Shown here one piece after another: positions 14,180-23,112 of a stretch of DNA of 35,004 nucleotides. The stretch covers positions 1-35,004 of the forward strand of contig JOHN01000071.1 in the NCBI GenBank assembly GCA_000719695.1, read 5' to 3'. Under the pieces are notes generated by a model. It was not told the origin of the DNA and did not search any database. It saw only the letters and a list, made by a program, of their open reading frames with translations. Each line of letters starts with the position of its first letter. Position 1 is the first letter of the stretch. The stretch comes from Streptomyces sp. NRRL F-6131. GTDB lineage: Bacteria > Actinomycetota > Actinomycetes > Streptomycetales > Streptomycetaceae. Position numbers and translations under genes: made by a program.

Positions 14180-17100
14180 CTAGGACCTCTCCCCGGGGTC
14201 GGTGGCGGGGGTGGTGGGTTCGGTCCGGGGGGTGGTGTGCTGGGCGATGAAGGTGCGGGCCTGGTCGGGGGTCAGGGGGTGGGCGAAGAGGTAGCCCTGG
14301 CCGAGGGGGCAGCCCATGGCGGCGAGGAGGTCGCGCTGGTCGGTGTTCTCGATGCCCTCGGCGATGACCTGGACGCCGAGGGTGTCGGCGATCCGGGCGA
14401 TGCCCTCCACCAGGGCGTACTGCTGCTGGGAGAGGCCGAGGCCGTCGATGAAGGACTTGTCGATCTTCAGGATCGAGATCGGGAACTCCCGCAGGTAGGA
14501 GAGCGAGGAGTAGCCGGTGCCGAAGTCGTCGATCGCGATGCCGACGCCGAGCTCGCCCAGGGTGTGCATGTCGGTGTGGACGCGGTCGTCGCGGCGCATC
14601 AGAACGGACTCGGTGAGCTCCAGGACCAGTGACTCCGCCGGGATGCCGGAGGTGCGGACGGCGCCGCGCACCACGTCGACGAATCCCGCGTCACGGAACT
14701 GGCGGGCCGAGACGTTGACGTTGACCCGCAGCGGCGGCAGACCGGCGGCGGCGCGGGCGGCGGAGCTGGACGCGTGCCAGCCGGCCGCCTCCTGGGCGGC
14801 GCGCTCCAGCACCCAGGCGCCGAGCGGCACGATCTGGCCGCTCTCCTCGGCGAGGGAGATGAACTCGTCGGGCAGCACCATGCCGCGCCGGTCGTGCGGC
14901 CAGCGCACCAGCGCCTCGAAGGCGACCAGCGCCCCCGAGGCCAGGTCGACGATCGGCTGGTAGTACAGCCGGAACGCGGACTCGGCGATCGCGGTGTCCA
15001 GGTTCTCGTTCAGCTCGTGCCGCGCCACCAGGCCCGCCTGCAGGGACGGCTGGTAGTGGCACCACTGCCGCTTGCCCGCCGACTTCGCCGAGTAGAGCGC
15101 CAGATCGGCGTGGCTGAGCAGCTCGGTGGCGTCCACGCTGTCCTCCGTCGTCGCCACCCCGATGCTCGCCGACACCCGCACCGCGCCCGCGCTCAGCTTG
15201 AACGGCTCGGCGAACGCCGCCAGCACCGCGTCCGCCAGCGCCCCGACGTCGGCCGGCGCCAGCGCGTCCTCCACCAGCACCGCGAACTCGTCGCCGCCCA
15301 GCCGGGCCGCCGTGTCCGAGGTGCGCAGCGCCGTGGAGACCCGCAGCGAGACGGCGACCAGCAGCTCGTCCCCGACCGCGTGCCCCTGGGTGTCGTTGAC
15401 CACCTTGAAGTCGTCAACGTCGATGAAGAGCACGCCGGTGACGGCGCCGCTGCGCTCGCCGCGGGAGAGCGCGTGGCCCACCCGGTCCAGGAACAGGACG
15501 CGGTTCGCCAGGCCGGTCAGCGAATCGTGGAAGGCCCGGTGGGTGAGTTCGCGCTCCATCTGCCGCTGCTCGGTGACGTCGCGCAGGGTGAGCACCAGCC
15601 CGGAGACCGTCGGGTCCTCGCGCAGGTCGTTGGCCCGCACCTCGGCCTCGATCGGGGTGCCGTCGGAGCGCAGCAGCCGCCAGTGCTCGCGCTGGGTGTC
15701 CAGGCCGGAGCGGCCGGAGCGCCCGCCGAGGACGGCGCCGTCCAGGCTGCGCATCCGGGCCAGCGCCTTGCCGACCGCCCGGCTGTCCTCGGGCGGGACG
15801 AGGTCGGTGATCAGGGTGCCGGTGAGGCTCGGGTAGCCGAGCACCCGCTCGGCCGAGGCGCCCGAGGCGTAGCGGACGGAGTCGTCGGCGTTGAGGATGA
15901 GGATGATGTCGCTGGCGCTCTGCACCAGGGTGCGGAAGTAGGCCTCGCTGTCCCGCCGGGTGATCTCCTGGCTCAGCATGACGCGCTCGACGGCGAGGGC
16001 GGCCTGGGCGGCCAGGATCTCCAGCGAGCCCCAGAGGCTGGTGAGCTCCTGCTCGGTCCCGGTGACGATGAGTGCGCCGATCAGGGGGTCGCCGGACGGG
16101 CGTTCGGCCAGGGTGAGCGGGCAGAGCAGGGCGCTCGGCATGCCGTCCAGCCGGGTGGCGAGGTCGCTGCCGATGTCCTCGACGGGCAGCAGCCTGGTCT
16201 CCCGGTAGGCGGCGAGCGCGAGCACCTCGTCGGAGTCGCGTTCGGCGCCGAGGTGGTGCCGGCCGGAGCCGCGTTCGGCGTGCCGGACGTGCAGGACGCC
16301 GCCCTCGGTGACGGCGAGCAGCGCGACGTGGCCGGGTTCGGTGGGCATGAGGGTGGAGGCGGAGGCCTGGACGGCGTCGGCGACCTCCTCGACGGTGACG
16401 GCCGCGGTGAGGGAGGAGCCCGCCACCCGCAGCGCGCGCTCCCGGGCGATGGCCTGCCGGCGGGCCCGCACCACGACCGCCAGCCGGGCGAGGACCAGCA
16501 GGTAGATGATGGCGGAGAAGGCGCCGATGACGCCGGCGTTGCTGGTGTTCCCGGCGCCGGCCTCGATGATCAGGATGGTCGGCGCGATCAGTGAGGCGAT
16601 GGTGAGCAGGGCCAGCCGGCCGGGGCTGAGGTCCGGCTGCTGGCTGGGGATGGGTCTGGTCAGTTCGACCATCGACGGGTGCAGCGCGGCGGCGCCCCAG
16701 GCGGTGTAGAAGGCGGCCCAGCCGAGGTCGACGGGCGTGCCGATGTGCCAGTTGCCGTGCAGCACGATCAGCCCGTACAGGATGTCGGAGACCAGCAGGC
16801 CGACGGTGCCGACGGTGAGCAGCTGGAGCGAGCGGCTGACGCCGCCGCGCGGCACGACCAGGCGCAGCAGCAGGGCGAGCACCACGACGTCGCCCAGCGG
16901 GTAGGCGATCGAGACGGCCTTCTGGAACCAGTCGAGGTCGGCGTTGCGCGCGTACGGGAGGATCAGGTAGATCCAGACCAGCAGGGCCAGGCCCATGGTG
17001 AGGACGAGTGCGTCCAGCAGACTGGCCCGGTCCTGATGGGCGGTCCGCCAGCGGATGAAGCCCAACACGCCCGCCGCGTACAGCAGGTACTCGGCGAGGT

Positions 17101-17392
17101 AGAACCCGTCGGCGATGGACGGGAACGGGCTGCCCAGGTGCAGGAACTGCATCTGGATGACCTGGACGACCTCGCCCGCCGTGAAGCTGAGGTTGGCGAG
17201 CGCCAGCAGGTACCAGTAGCGCGCGTGGGAGGGGCGGTTGAGACGGACGCCGACCACGATGGCGGCGACGCCGCCCAGGCCGATGCCCGTCCACCAGATG
17301 ATCCGCTGGGAGGGATTGGTGTAGTAGATGCCGGTGAACAGCACCATCCACGCCAGGTAACAGGCCATCAGGCGTTGGCGCCGACGTGTCAA
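14180..17392 (-). CDS. Membrane GAF-PAS-GGDEF-EAL c-di-GMP enzyme
   Basis: Encodes 1070 residues from TTG 17392, chosen because GGAGGAGG lies 7 nt upstream; ATG 17368 is the alternative. About ten hydrophobic segments span residues 10-320 (e.g. LLDALVLTMGLALLVWIYLI, LLTVGTVGLLVSDILYGLIV). These are followed by a GAF-like region (about 340-490), a PAS domain (FRTLVQSASDIILILNADDS), then GGDEF (FHDSLTGLANRVLFLDRV; intact RLGGDEFAVL with the I-site RTSD five residues before it). The C-terminal EAL domain has FEALVRW, IAIDDFGTGYSSLSYLREFP, LKIDKSFI and VIAEGIEN, all apparently intact. Both cyclase and phosphodiesterase activity are possible. The layout resembles streptomycete GGDEF-EAL proteins that set development timing. 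It is divergent from the NRPS operon. Confidence 0.92.
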   Translation of the reverse strand: MTRRRQRLMACYLAWMVLFTGIYYTNPSQRIIWWTGIGLGGVAAIVVGVRLNRPSHARYWYLLALANLSFTAGEVVQVIQMQFLHLGSPFPSIADGFYLAEYLLYAAGVLGFIRWRTAHQDRASLLDALVLTMGLALLVWIYLILPYARNADLDWFQKAVSIAYPLGDVVVLALLLRLVVPRGGVSRSLQLLTVGTVGLLVSDILYGLIVLHGNWHIGTPVDLGWAAFYTAWGAAALHPSMVELTRPIPSQQPDLSPGRLALLTIASLIAPTILIIEAGAGNTSNAGVIGAFSAIIYLLVLARLAVVVRARRQAIARERALRVAGSSLTAAVTVEEVADAVQASASTLMPTEPGHVALLAVTEGGVLHVRHAERGSGRHHLGAERDSDEVLALAAYRETRLLPVEDIGSDLATRLDGMPSALLCPLTLAERPSGDPLIGALIVTGTEQELTSLWGSLEILAAQAALAVERVMLSQEITRRDSEAYFRTLVQSASDIILILNADDSVRYASGASAERVLGYPSLTGTLITDLVPPEDSRAVGKALARMRSLDGAVLGGRSGRSGLDTQREHWRLLRSDGTPIEAEVRANDLREDPTVSGLVLTLRDVTEQRQMERELTHRAFHDSLTGLANRVLFLDRVGHALSRGERSGAVTGVLFIDVDDFKVVNDTQGHAVGDELLVAVSLRVSTALRTSDTAARLGGDEFAVLVEDALAPADVGALADAVLAAFAEPFKLSAGAVRVSASIGVATTEDSVDATELLSHADLALYSAKSAGKRQWCHYQPSLQAGLVARHELNENLDTAIAESAFRLYYQPIVDLASGALVAFEALVRWPHDRRGMVLPDEFISLAEESGQIVPLGAWVLERAAQEAAGWHASSSAARAAAGLPPLRVNVNVSARQFRDAGFVDVVRGAVRTSGIPAESLVLELTESVLMRRDDRVHTDMHTLGELGVGIAIDDFGTGYSSLSYLREFPISILKIDKSFIDGLGLSQQQYALVEGIARIADTLGVQVIAEGIENTDQRDLLAAMGCPLGQGYLFAHPLTPDQARTFIAQHTTPRTEPTTPATDPGERS

Positions 17393-17503
17393 CGAGCTAC
17401 CTCCTCCGCGACATCGCCCCGTCCGCCCGTGGTGACGGGTGGTGGGATTTCCGGGCAGGGGCTCGCGAGCGTCAGGACCGGATCGGGGAGGTCCGGTCGG
17501 ACG

Positions 17504-17531
17504 TTCGAAATGGGCCTTGAGTGCGTATAGT
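17504..17531 (+). promoter_or_regulatory. Candidate promoter of the NRPS/L-F transferase operon
   Basis: TTCGAA (17504-17509), a 16-nt spacer and TATAGT (17526-17531) lie 53 nt before the proposed GTG start of the NRPS gene. The -10 element is close to the vegetative consensus while the -35 is weak. The 191-nt space also holds the start region of the divergent c-di-GMP gene. Confidence 0.4.
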
Positions 17532-17583
17532 CGGAAATGTCGCACCTCCCAGCATTCTGCCGCCACAGCACGAGGTCAAGCCG

Positions 17584-20500
17584 GTGGATGAAGCAGCAGA
17601 CAGCGCACGGAGAGCACGTCCCGGAGTGGGCTCCGGACGTCACGCCGTGCTGGTCAACGAGGACGGTCAGTATACGATCTGGCCCGGGGACTTCACGGTT
17701 CCGAGCGGGTGGCGGACGGTGTTCGGTCCCGCCCCGCGCGAGGAGTGCCGGGGCTACGTGGAGCGCGAGTGGCGTGCGCCCGGGCTCGGCATCGGGCCCG
17801 GCCCCGGGGCCGAGTCCGACCCCGGGGCCGAGTCCGACCCCGGCACGGAGTCCCTCGGAGCGGGTCCCCGCCGGACGGGCTCTGGGAGCCTTGGTGGCGG
17901 ACGGGCCGGCTTCGCGCAGACCGTCCACGAGCTGATCCGGACCCGGGCCGCGCACGACCCGCAGGCCGTCGCGGTGATCGCCGACGAGGAGACGCTCACC
18001 TACCGTGAACTCGACACCCGCAGTGACCGGCTGGCCGGTGTGCTGCGCGGCTTGGGCGTGCGCCCCGAGCGGGTCGTCCCGGTCTGCCTGGAGCGCGGCG
18101 CGGACCTGGTGACCGCCATGCTCGGCGTGCTCAAGGCGGGCGGGGCGTTCCTTCCGCTGGACCCGGCGCACCCGCGGCGCCGGCTGGCCCGGCTGGTCGA
18201 GGACTGCGGGGCGGACCTGGTCGTCGCGGCGCAGGGCCGGCCGTTCCCGGGGGTGCGGGTGGTGACACCGGGGCCGACCGAGGAGGACCACCCGCCGCAG
18301 GCGACCGGGGAGGACCGGCCGCCGGGGGAGCGTCCGTCCGGAGAGGTCCCGGCGGAGGGGCCGGAAGCCGAGGGCGGCCCGGCCGGGCCCGTGGCCGGGC
18401 CGGACGACCTGGCGTACCTGATCTACACCTCCGGCACCACCGGCACCCCCAAGGGCGTCCCGGTCACCCACCGCTCGCTGGTCTTCACCCTCGACCGGGT
18501 GATCCACGCCTACGGGCTCACCCCGAGCGACCGCGTCCTGCAACTCGCCGCGCTCGGCTTCGACACCTCGCTGGAGCAGGTCTTCGCGACCCTCGCCGCC
18601 GGCGCCACCCTGGTGCTCGGCGGCGCCCGCACCTGGGCGCCCACCGAGCTGGCCCACCGGATGAGCGAGCTGCGGCTGACCGTCGCCGACCTCACGCCCG
18701 CGTACTGGCACCACCTGCTCGGGCTGTTCCCGCCCGGCGGGCCCGCGCCGGAGGGGCTGCGGCTGATCATCGTGGGCGGGGACACCGTGCACGCGGACGA
18801 CTGCCGGGCCTGTCTGGAGCGGCTGCCGGGCGTCCGGCTGGTCAACGCGTACGGCGTGACCGAGGCGGCCGTCACCTCGACGCTCTGCGAGCTCACGGCG
18901 GAGGTGCTGGCCCCGGGCGCGCAGCACGCCGGTGCCGGCCACCAGACCGCCGCGCCGGTGCCGATCGGTCGGCCGCTGCCCGGGGTGCGGGTGCACCTCC
19001 TGGACGCCCGGCTCAGCCCGGTGCGGCCCGGCGAGAAGGGCGAGATCCACCTGGGCGGGCCCGGCCTGGCACGTGGCTACTGGCGGGCGCCCGGCCTGAC
19101 TGCGGAAACGTTCCTGCCCGACCCCTACGCCCCCGTCCCTGGCGAACGCATGTACCGCACCGGCGACGCCGGCCGCTGGCGGGCGGACGGCAACCTGGAG
19201 ATCCTCGGCCGCTTCGACGACCAGCTGAAGGTCCGCGGCCACCGCGTCGACCCCGCCGAGGTGGAATCCGTCCTCGCCGCCCACCCCGACGTCCGGCAGG
19301 CCCGGGTCGCCGCCGACGGCAGCGGCGACGGCACCCGCGTCCTCACCGCCTACTACACGCTCACCGACCGCGCCGCCTCCGGACCCCACGCCCGGCGCTC
19401 CCGGATCCGCGCCTACCTGACCGAACGGCTGCCGGACTTCATGGTCCCGGCCGACTTCGTGCTCCTCGACACCATGCCGCTCACCCCGGCCGGGAAGATC
19501 GACCGCCGCCGCCTGCCCGACGCCCGGCCGCAGCTGCAACGGCGGGACGGCCTCGGGGCGCCCGGGGACGGCGGCCTCACCGGCGCCCGCGGCGCCCCGG
19601 AGGCGTCGCAGGCCTCGCAGGCCTCCCACCCCTCGCCCGCCTCCCGCAACGGCGCGCCCGCCTCTCGCAACGGCGAGCCCGGTGGCGGCACTGGCGCCGA
19701 CGGAGCCGGTGGCGCCGGGACGGGCGGGGGAGCCGGGACGGCCGGTGGCGCCGCGACGGCCGGGGCCATCACCTCCGCCAACGGCTCCGCCCTCGAGGCG
19801 GGCGTCGCCCAGCTGTGGTCCGAACTCCTCGGCGTCGAGGAGGTCGGCCCCGACGACGACTTCTTCGACCTCGGCGGCAACTCCCTGCTCGCCATGGAGA
19901 TGCTCGCCCGCGCCCGGATCATGTTCGGCATCGACGTCACCCGGATCCGCTTCCTCACCCGCTCACTGCTGCGCGACGCCACCCTGAGCGCCTTCGCCGC
20001 CGCCACCCTCGCCGCCCGCACCGCCGGCTCCGCCCACCCCACCGGCCCCGCCCGGCCCGGACAGCCCGGCCGCGACGGCGAGACCACCGTCGACTGGACC
20101 GCCGAGGCGCGCCTCGCCACCCCCGTCCGGCAGTCCTGGAGCCCCGCGCCCTCCCGCGCCGAACCCACCGAGATCCTGCTCACCGGCGCCACCGGCTTCT
20201 GCGGCGCCCACCTGCTCGACGCCCTCCTGCACACCACCGGCGCCCGCATCCACTGCCTGGTCCGCGCCCCCGACGAGGAACACGCCCTCGAACGCCTCCG
20301 CGCCGCCCAGCAGCGCTTCCTCCGCCACGACCTGGCCGACCGCCGCGTCGTCCCGCTCGTCGGCAACCTCGCCGAACCCCTCCTCGGCCTCTCCCAGCAG
20401 CGCTTCGAACACCTGGCCGGCAGCCTGGACGCCATCCACCACCTCGGCGGCCAGGTCAACTTCATCTACCCGTACCACCAACTGCGCGCCGCCAACGTCG

Positions 20501-21318
20501 ACGGCACCCGCGAGATCGTCCGGCTCGCCGGACACTCCCGCGGCATCCCCGTCCACTACCTGTCCACCCTCGCCGTACTGGCCGGCTTCGGGCCGGCGGG
20601 CATCGGCGAAGTCACCGAACGGACCCCGCTCGCCCACCCCGACCGGCTCGCCGTCGGCTACGTCGAGAGCAAGTGGGTCGCCGAACAACTCCTCCACCAC
20701 GCCGCGGAGGCCGGGCTGCCGGTCACCGTGCTGCGCACCAACGACGTCACCGGCGACCTGCGCACCGGCGTGATGAACACCGGCACCGAGATCTGCGCCC
20801 TGATCAAGTACCTCGCGGAGAGCGGGAGTTGCCCGGACGTCCGGCTGCCGCTCGACTTCGTCCCGGCCGACCGGTTCAGCCAGGCGGTCTGTCACATCGT
20901 CGCCCACGCGCCCGCCAACGGCGAGGTCTACCACCTGACCTCACCGCGCCCCGCCGGCCTCCCCGACCTCGCCGAACGGCTGCGCGCCCGCGGCCACCCC
21001 GTCGACGAAGTCCCGTACGAGCAATGGGTCCAGGGCCTGGTCCGGTTCGCCGCCGGCCACCCCACCCACCCGATGACCCCGTTCGTGCCGCTCTTCGTCG
21101 ACCGGGTCCCCGGCACCGACCTCTCCATCAGCGAGATGTACTTCCGCCCGACCTTCCCGCTGTTCGACCGGGCCAACACCGAACACGCCCTCACCGGCAG
21201 CGGAGTGGTGCTGCCCAGCGTCGACGACGGCCTGCTGGACTTCTACCTCGACCGGCTGACCGCCGAAGGCTTCCTCTCGCCGCCGCTCGGCACCCGGCCC
21301 CTGGGAGCGGCGCGATGA
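17584..21318 (+). CDS. Monomodular NRPS: MbtH-like, adenylation, carrier, thioester reductase
   Basis: Encodes 1244 residues from GTG 17584, with GAGG 8-9 nt upstream. Residues about 20-65 are an MbtH-like domain (NEDGQYTIWPGDFTVPSGW, then GYVEREW). After a linker with DPGAES repeats comes the adenylation domain (A3 YTSGTTGTPKG, A5 NAYGVTE, A7 YRTGD, A10 PAGKIDRR). A low-complexity Ala/Gly linker leads to the carrier domain (FDLGGNSLLAMEM, Ser attachment site). The C-terminal reductase has TGATGFCGAHLLDALL and YVESKWVAE (YxxxK). There is no condensation domain. Pocket residues read by eye against GrsA are D235 T236 E239 D278 I299 G301 A322 V330 T331 K517; acidic 239 and 278 suggest a basic amino acid. 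The product should leave as an aldehyde or alcohol. It overlaps the L/F transferase gene by 4 nt. Confidence 0.92.
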   Translation: MDEAADSARRARPGVGSGRHAVLVNEDGQYTIWPGDFTVPSGWRTVFGPAPREECRGYVEREWRAPGLGIGPGPGAESDPGAESDPGTESLGAGPRRTGSGSLGGGRAGFAQTVHELIRTRAAHDPQAVAVIADEETLTYRELDTRSDRLAGVLRGLGVRPERVVPVCLERGADLVTAMLGVLKAGGAFLPLDPAHPRRRLARLVEDCGADLVVAAQGRPFPGVRVVTPGPTEEDHPPQATGEDRPPGERPSGEVPAEGPEAEGGPAGPVAGPDDLAYLIYTSGTTGTPKGVPVTHRSLVFTLDRVIHAYGLTPSDRVLQLAALGFDTSLEQVFATLAAGATLVLGGARTWAPTELAHRMSELRLTVADLTPAYWHHLLGLFPPGGPAPEGLRLIIVGGDTVHADDCRACLERLPGVRLVNAYGVTEAAVTSTLCELTAEVLAPGAQHAGAGHQTAAPVPIGRPLPGVRVHLLDARLSPVRPGEKGEIHLGGPGLARGYWRAPGLTAETFLPDPYAPVPGERMYRTGDAGRWRADGNLEILGRFDDQLKVRGHRVDPAEVESVLAAHPDVRQARVAADGSGDGTRVLTAYYTLTDRAASGPHARRSRIRAYLTERLPDFMVPADFVLLDTMPLTPAGKIDRRRLPDARPQLQRRDGLGAPGDGGLTGARGAPEASQASQASHPSPASRNGAPASRNGEPGGGTGADGAGGAGTGGGAGTAGGAATAGAITSANGSALEAGVAQLWSELLGVEEVGPDDDFFDLGGNSLLAMEMLARARIMFGIDVTRIRFLTRSLLRDATLSAFAAATLAARTAGSAHPTGPARPGQPGRDGETTVDWTAEARLATPVRQSWSPAPSRAEPTEILLTGATGFCGAHLLDALLHTTGARIHCLVRAPDEEHALERLRAAQQRFLRHDLADRRVVPLVGNLAEPLLGLSQQRFEHLAGSLDAIHHLGGQVNFIYPYHQLRAANVDGTREIVRLAGHSRGIPVHYLSTLAVLAGFGPAGIGEVTERTPLAHPDRLAVGYVESKWVAEQLLHHAAEAGLPVTVLRTNDVTGDLRTGVMNTGTEICALIKYLAESGSCPDVRLPLDFVPADRFSQAVCHIVAHAPANGEVYHLTSPRPAGLPDLAERLRARGHPVDEVPYEQWVQGLVRFAAGHPTHPMTPFVPLFVDRVPGTDLSISEMYFRPTFPLFDRANTEHALTGSGVVLPSVDDGLLDFYLDRLTAEGFLSPPLGTRPLGAAR

Positions 21319-22244
21319 CCGCCACCGCCCCCGAGGACCTCTTCGCGGCGGTGGACCTCGCCCGCGCCCCCGCCGACGGGCCCGCCGCGTTCGGCGGCGA
21401 CCTCGACCCCGGCACCCTGCTCGACGCCTACCGGCACGGGCTGTTCCCCCTCCCGGCCGCCGACGACTACACCAGCGCCTTCAACGAGGCCCGCCACGAG
21501 GAGGCGGTGCACGCCGGCGCGATCACCCTGCTGCCCGGCTCCGACCACCACGCGGACCCGTACGCGCTCGCCTGGTGGTCGCCCGACCCGCGCCCGGTGC
21601 TCGCCCCCGACGGCGTGCGCCTGGGGCGCAAACTCTCCCGCATGCTGCGCAACCGCCTCGAGTGGTGGACCACCGCAGACACGGCGTTCGAGGAGGTGCT
21701 CGCCGCCTGCGCCGAGGGCCGTCAACCCCCGTGGCTCACCGCCGACCTGAGGGAGGCGCTCCTCGGACTGCACCGGCTGGGCGCGGCCCACAGCGTCGAG
21801 GTGTGGGAGGACGGGGAACTGATCGGCGGGGTGTTCGGGATCGCCGCCGGGCCGGCGCTCAGCCTGGACTCGATGTTCCACCGCCGCCCGGACGCCGGCC
21901 GGGTCGCCGTCGCGGACCTCGCCGCCCGCTTCGACGCCGCCGGCGGGCGGCTGCTCGACGCCCAGTGGGACTCGCCGCACGTGCGCTCGCTCGGCGCCGT
22001 CCCGCAGTCCCGGGCCCGTTACCTCGCGGCGCTCGCCGAGGGCGGCGAGCTGGAGCGGCCACTGGACACCGCCCGCCTCCCGGCCGCCCGGCTCGCCCCC
22101 GAGAAGCCCCGGCCCCCGTTCCCGCCGGGGCGGGGGCGCGGGGCCACTGCCGGGCACGGACACGGGCACGGGAACGGACACGGGCACCGGCATCCGTACC
22201 GGAACGCCCGCGGCGGCGGACCCGACGGCGGACCGGACGGCTGA
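21315..22244 (+). CDS. Leucyl/phenylalanyl-tRNA transferase homologue (peptide-forming)
   Basis: Encodes 309 residues; ATG 21315 overlaps the NRPS stop (ATGA). Family blocks are AYRHGLFPLPA, AWWSPDPRPVL, KLSRMLRNR, DTAFEEVLAACAE, GLHRLGAAHSVEVWEDGELI, GGVFGIAAG and DSMFHRRPDAGRVAVADLA, ending in LLDAQWDSPHVRSLGAVP. The D-x-Q pair important in E. coli Aat is present (LDAQ), while the E of FGESMF is replaced by D (SLDSMF). The last ~50 residues are a Pro/Gly/His tail with HGHGHG runs not typical of Aat. Housekeeping Aat adds Leu/Phe from tRNA to N-terminal Arg/Lys. Here, tied to an NRPS lacking a condensation domain, it probably supplies the peptide bond, as proposed for the S. lividans tRNA-dependent system. 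Confidence 0.88.
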   Translation: MTATAPEDLFAAVDLARAPADGPAAFGGDLDPGTLLDAYRHGLFPLPAADDYTSAFNEARHEEAVHAGAITLLPGSDHHADPYALAWWSPDPRPVLAPDGVRLGRKLSRMLRNRLEWWTTADTAFEEVLAACAEGRQPPWLTADLREALLGLHRLGAAHSVEVWEDGELIGGVFGIAAGPALSLDSMFHRRPDAGRVAVADLAARFDAAGGRLLDAQWDSPHVRSLGAVPQSRARYLAALAEGGELERPLDTARLPAARLAPEKPRPPFPPGRGRGATAGHGHGHGNGHGHRHPYRNARGGGPDGGPDG

Positions 22245-22308
22245 ACCGGCGACGGCCTCCGCCAGGCCGGCTGTTTCGGCCGGGACGGGGGCGGGGAGGG
22301 TGGCGGGC

Positions 22309-23112
22309 ATGCTGTCGGTGGTGGTCGCCCCCTGGGGCCGGGAACCGGTGTTCGAGCGGAACGGCGACGAACCGCACGAGGCCGCGAGCACGATGAAGGT
22401 CGCCGTCCTGGCCGCGTTGCACCGCGCCGGGGCGGACCTCGACGAGCCGGTGCCGGTGGTGAACGCCTTCGCGTCGAGGGCCGGCGGCGAGTTCGCCAAC
22501 GATCCGGACCGGGACAGCGACCCCGTCCCCTGGTCGCTGCTCGGCGGGACCGCGCCGCTGGGGCTGCTCGCCGAGCGGATGATCACCCATTCGTCCAACC
22601 TCGCCACCAACCTCTGCCTCGCCCGGACCGGCCACGAGGCCGTCGCCGAGGTCTGGCGGCGGGCCGGCGCCACCCGCAGCGCCAGCCCGCGCGGGATCGA
22701 GGACCTCCGGGCACGGGAGGCGGGCCACCGGAACCGGGTGACCGCGCGCGACCTGGTCCGACTGCTCCAGTCCCTGGACGGCGAGCCCGAGCTGCTCGCG
22801 CTGCTGGAGCGCAACGCCTTCCGGGTCGACCTCGCGGCCGGTCTGCCACCGGGCACCGCGGTCGCGTTCAAGAACGGGTGGATCCCCGGCGTGCGGCACT
22901 GCGTGGGCCTGGTGCGGCCCGCCGACTGCCCGCCGTACCTGCTGGCCGTCTGCTACACCGGCCCGCTGGCCTCCGGCGCGGACGGGGCGGAGGCGGACCC
23001 GGCGGCCCGGCTGGTCGCCCGGATCTCGGCCGCGGTCTGGGCGCACCGGCACGCGATCACGCGGACCGCCGACGGGACAGCTCCGTCAGGTCCTCCAGGG
23101 CCGGCTCGTTGA
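22309..23112 (+). CDS. Class A beta-lactamase-like SxxK serine hydrolase
   Basis: Encodes 267 residues. ATG 22309 follows GGGGAGGG at 9 nt; GTG 22300 overlaps that site. The class A beta-lactamase/transpeptidase motifs are STMK (EAASTMKVAVLAAL) as the SxxK box, SSN in THSSNLATNLCLA in place of SDN, and KNG (AFKNGWIPG) in place of KTG. The E166 omega-loop signature of true penicillinases is not obvious. There is no signal peptide, so the enzyme is cytoplasmic and is unlikely to be a resistance gene. It lies 64 nt after the L/F transferase in the same direction, so it is probably part of the operon. It could hydrolyse, cyclise or transfer the dipeptidyl product, or give self-protection; none of this is shown. 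Confidence 0.82.
   Translation: MLSVVVAPWGREPVFERNGDEPHEAASTMKVAVLAALHRAGADLDEPVPVVNAFASRAGGEFANDPDRDSDPVPWSLLGGTAPLGLLAERMITHSSNLATNLCLARTGHEAVAEVWRRAGATRSASPRGIEDLRAREAGHRNRVTARDLVRLLQSLDGEPELLALLERNAFRVDLAAGLPPGTAVAFKNGWIPGVRHCVGLVRPADCPPYLLAVCYTGPLASGADGAEADPAARLVARISAAVWAHRHAITRTADGTAPSGPPGPAR

Noticed and set aside
14774..16594. Long plus-strand open frame across the GGDEF-EAL gene
   Set aside because: It is antisense to intact GGDEF and EAL motifs, with shadow-like composition and no ribosome site.
21315..22244. Housekeeping N-end-rule Aat
   Set aside because: The 4-nt overlap with an NRPS lacking a condensation domain, the altered SLDSMF motif and the added His-rich tail favour a biosynthetic role, although dual use is not excluded.
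22309..23112. Secreted beta-lactamase resistance gene
   Set aside because: There is no signal peptide, SSN and KNG replace SDN and KTG, and it sits at the end of a peptide-biosynthesis operon.
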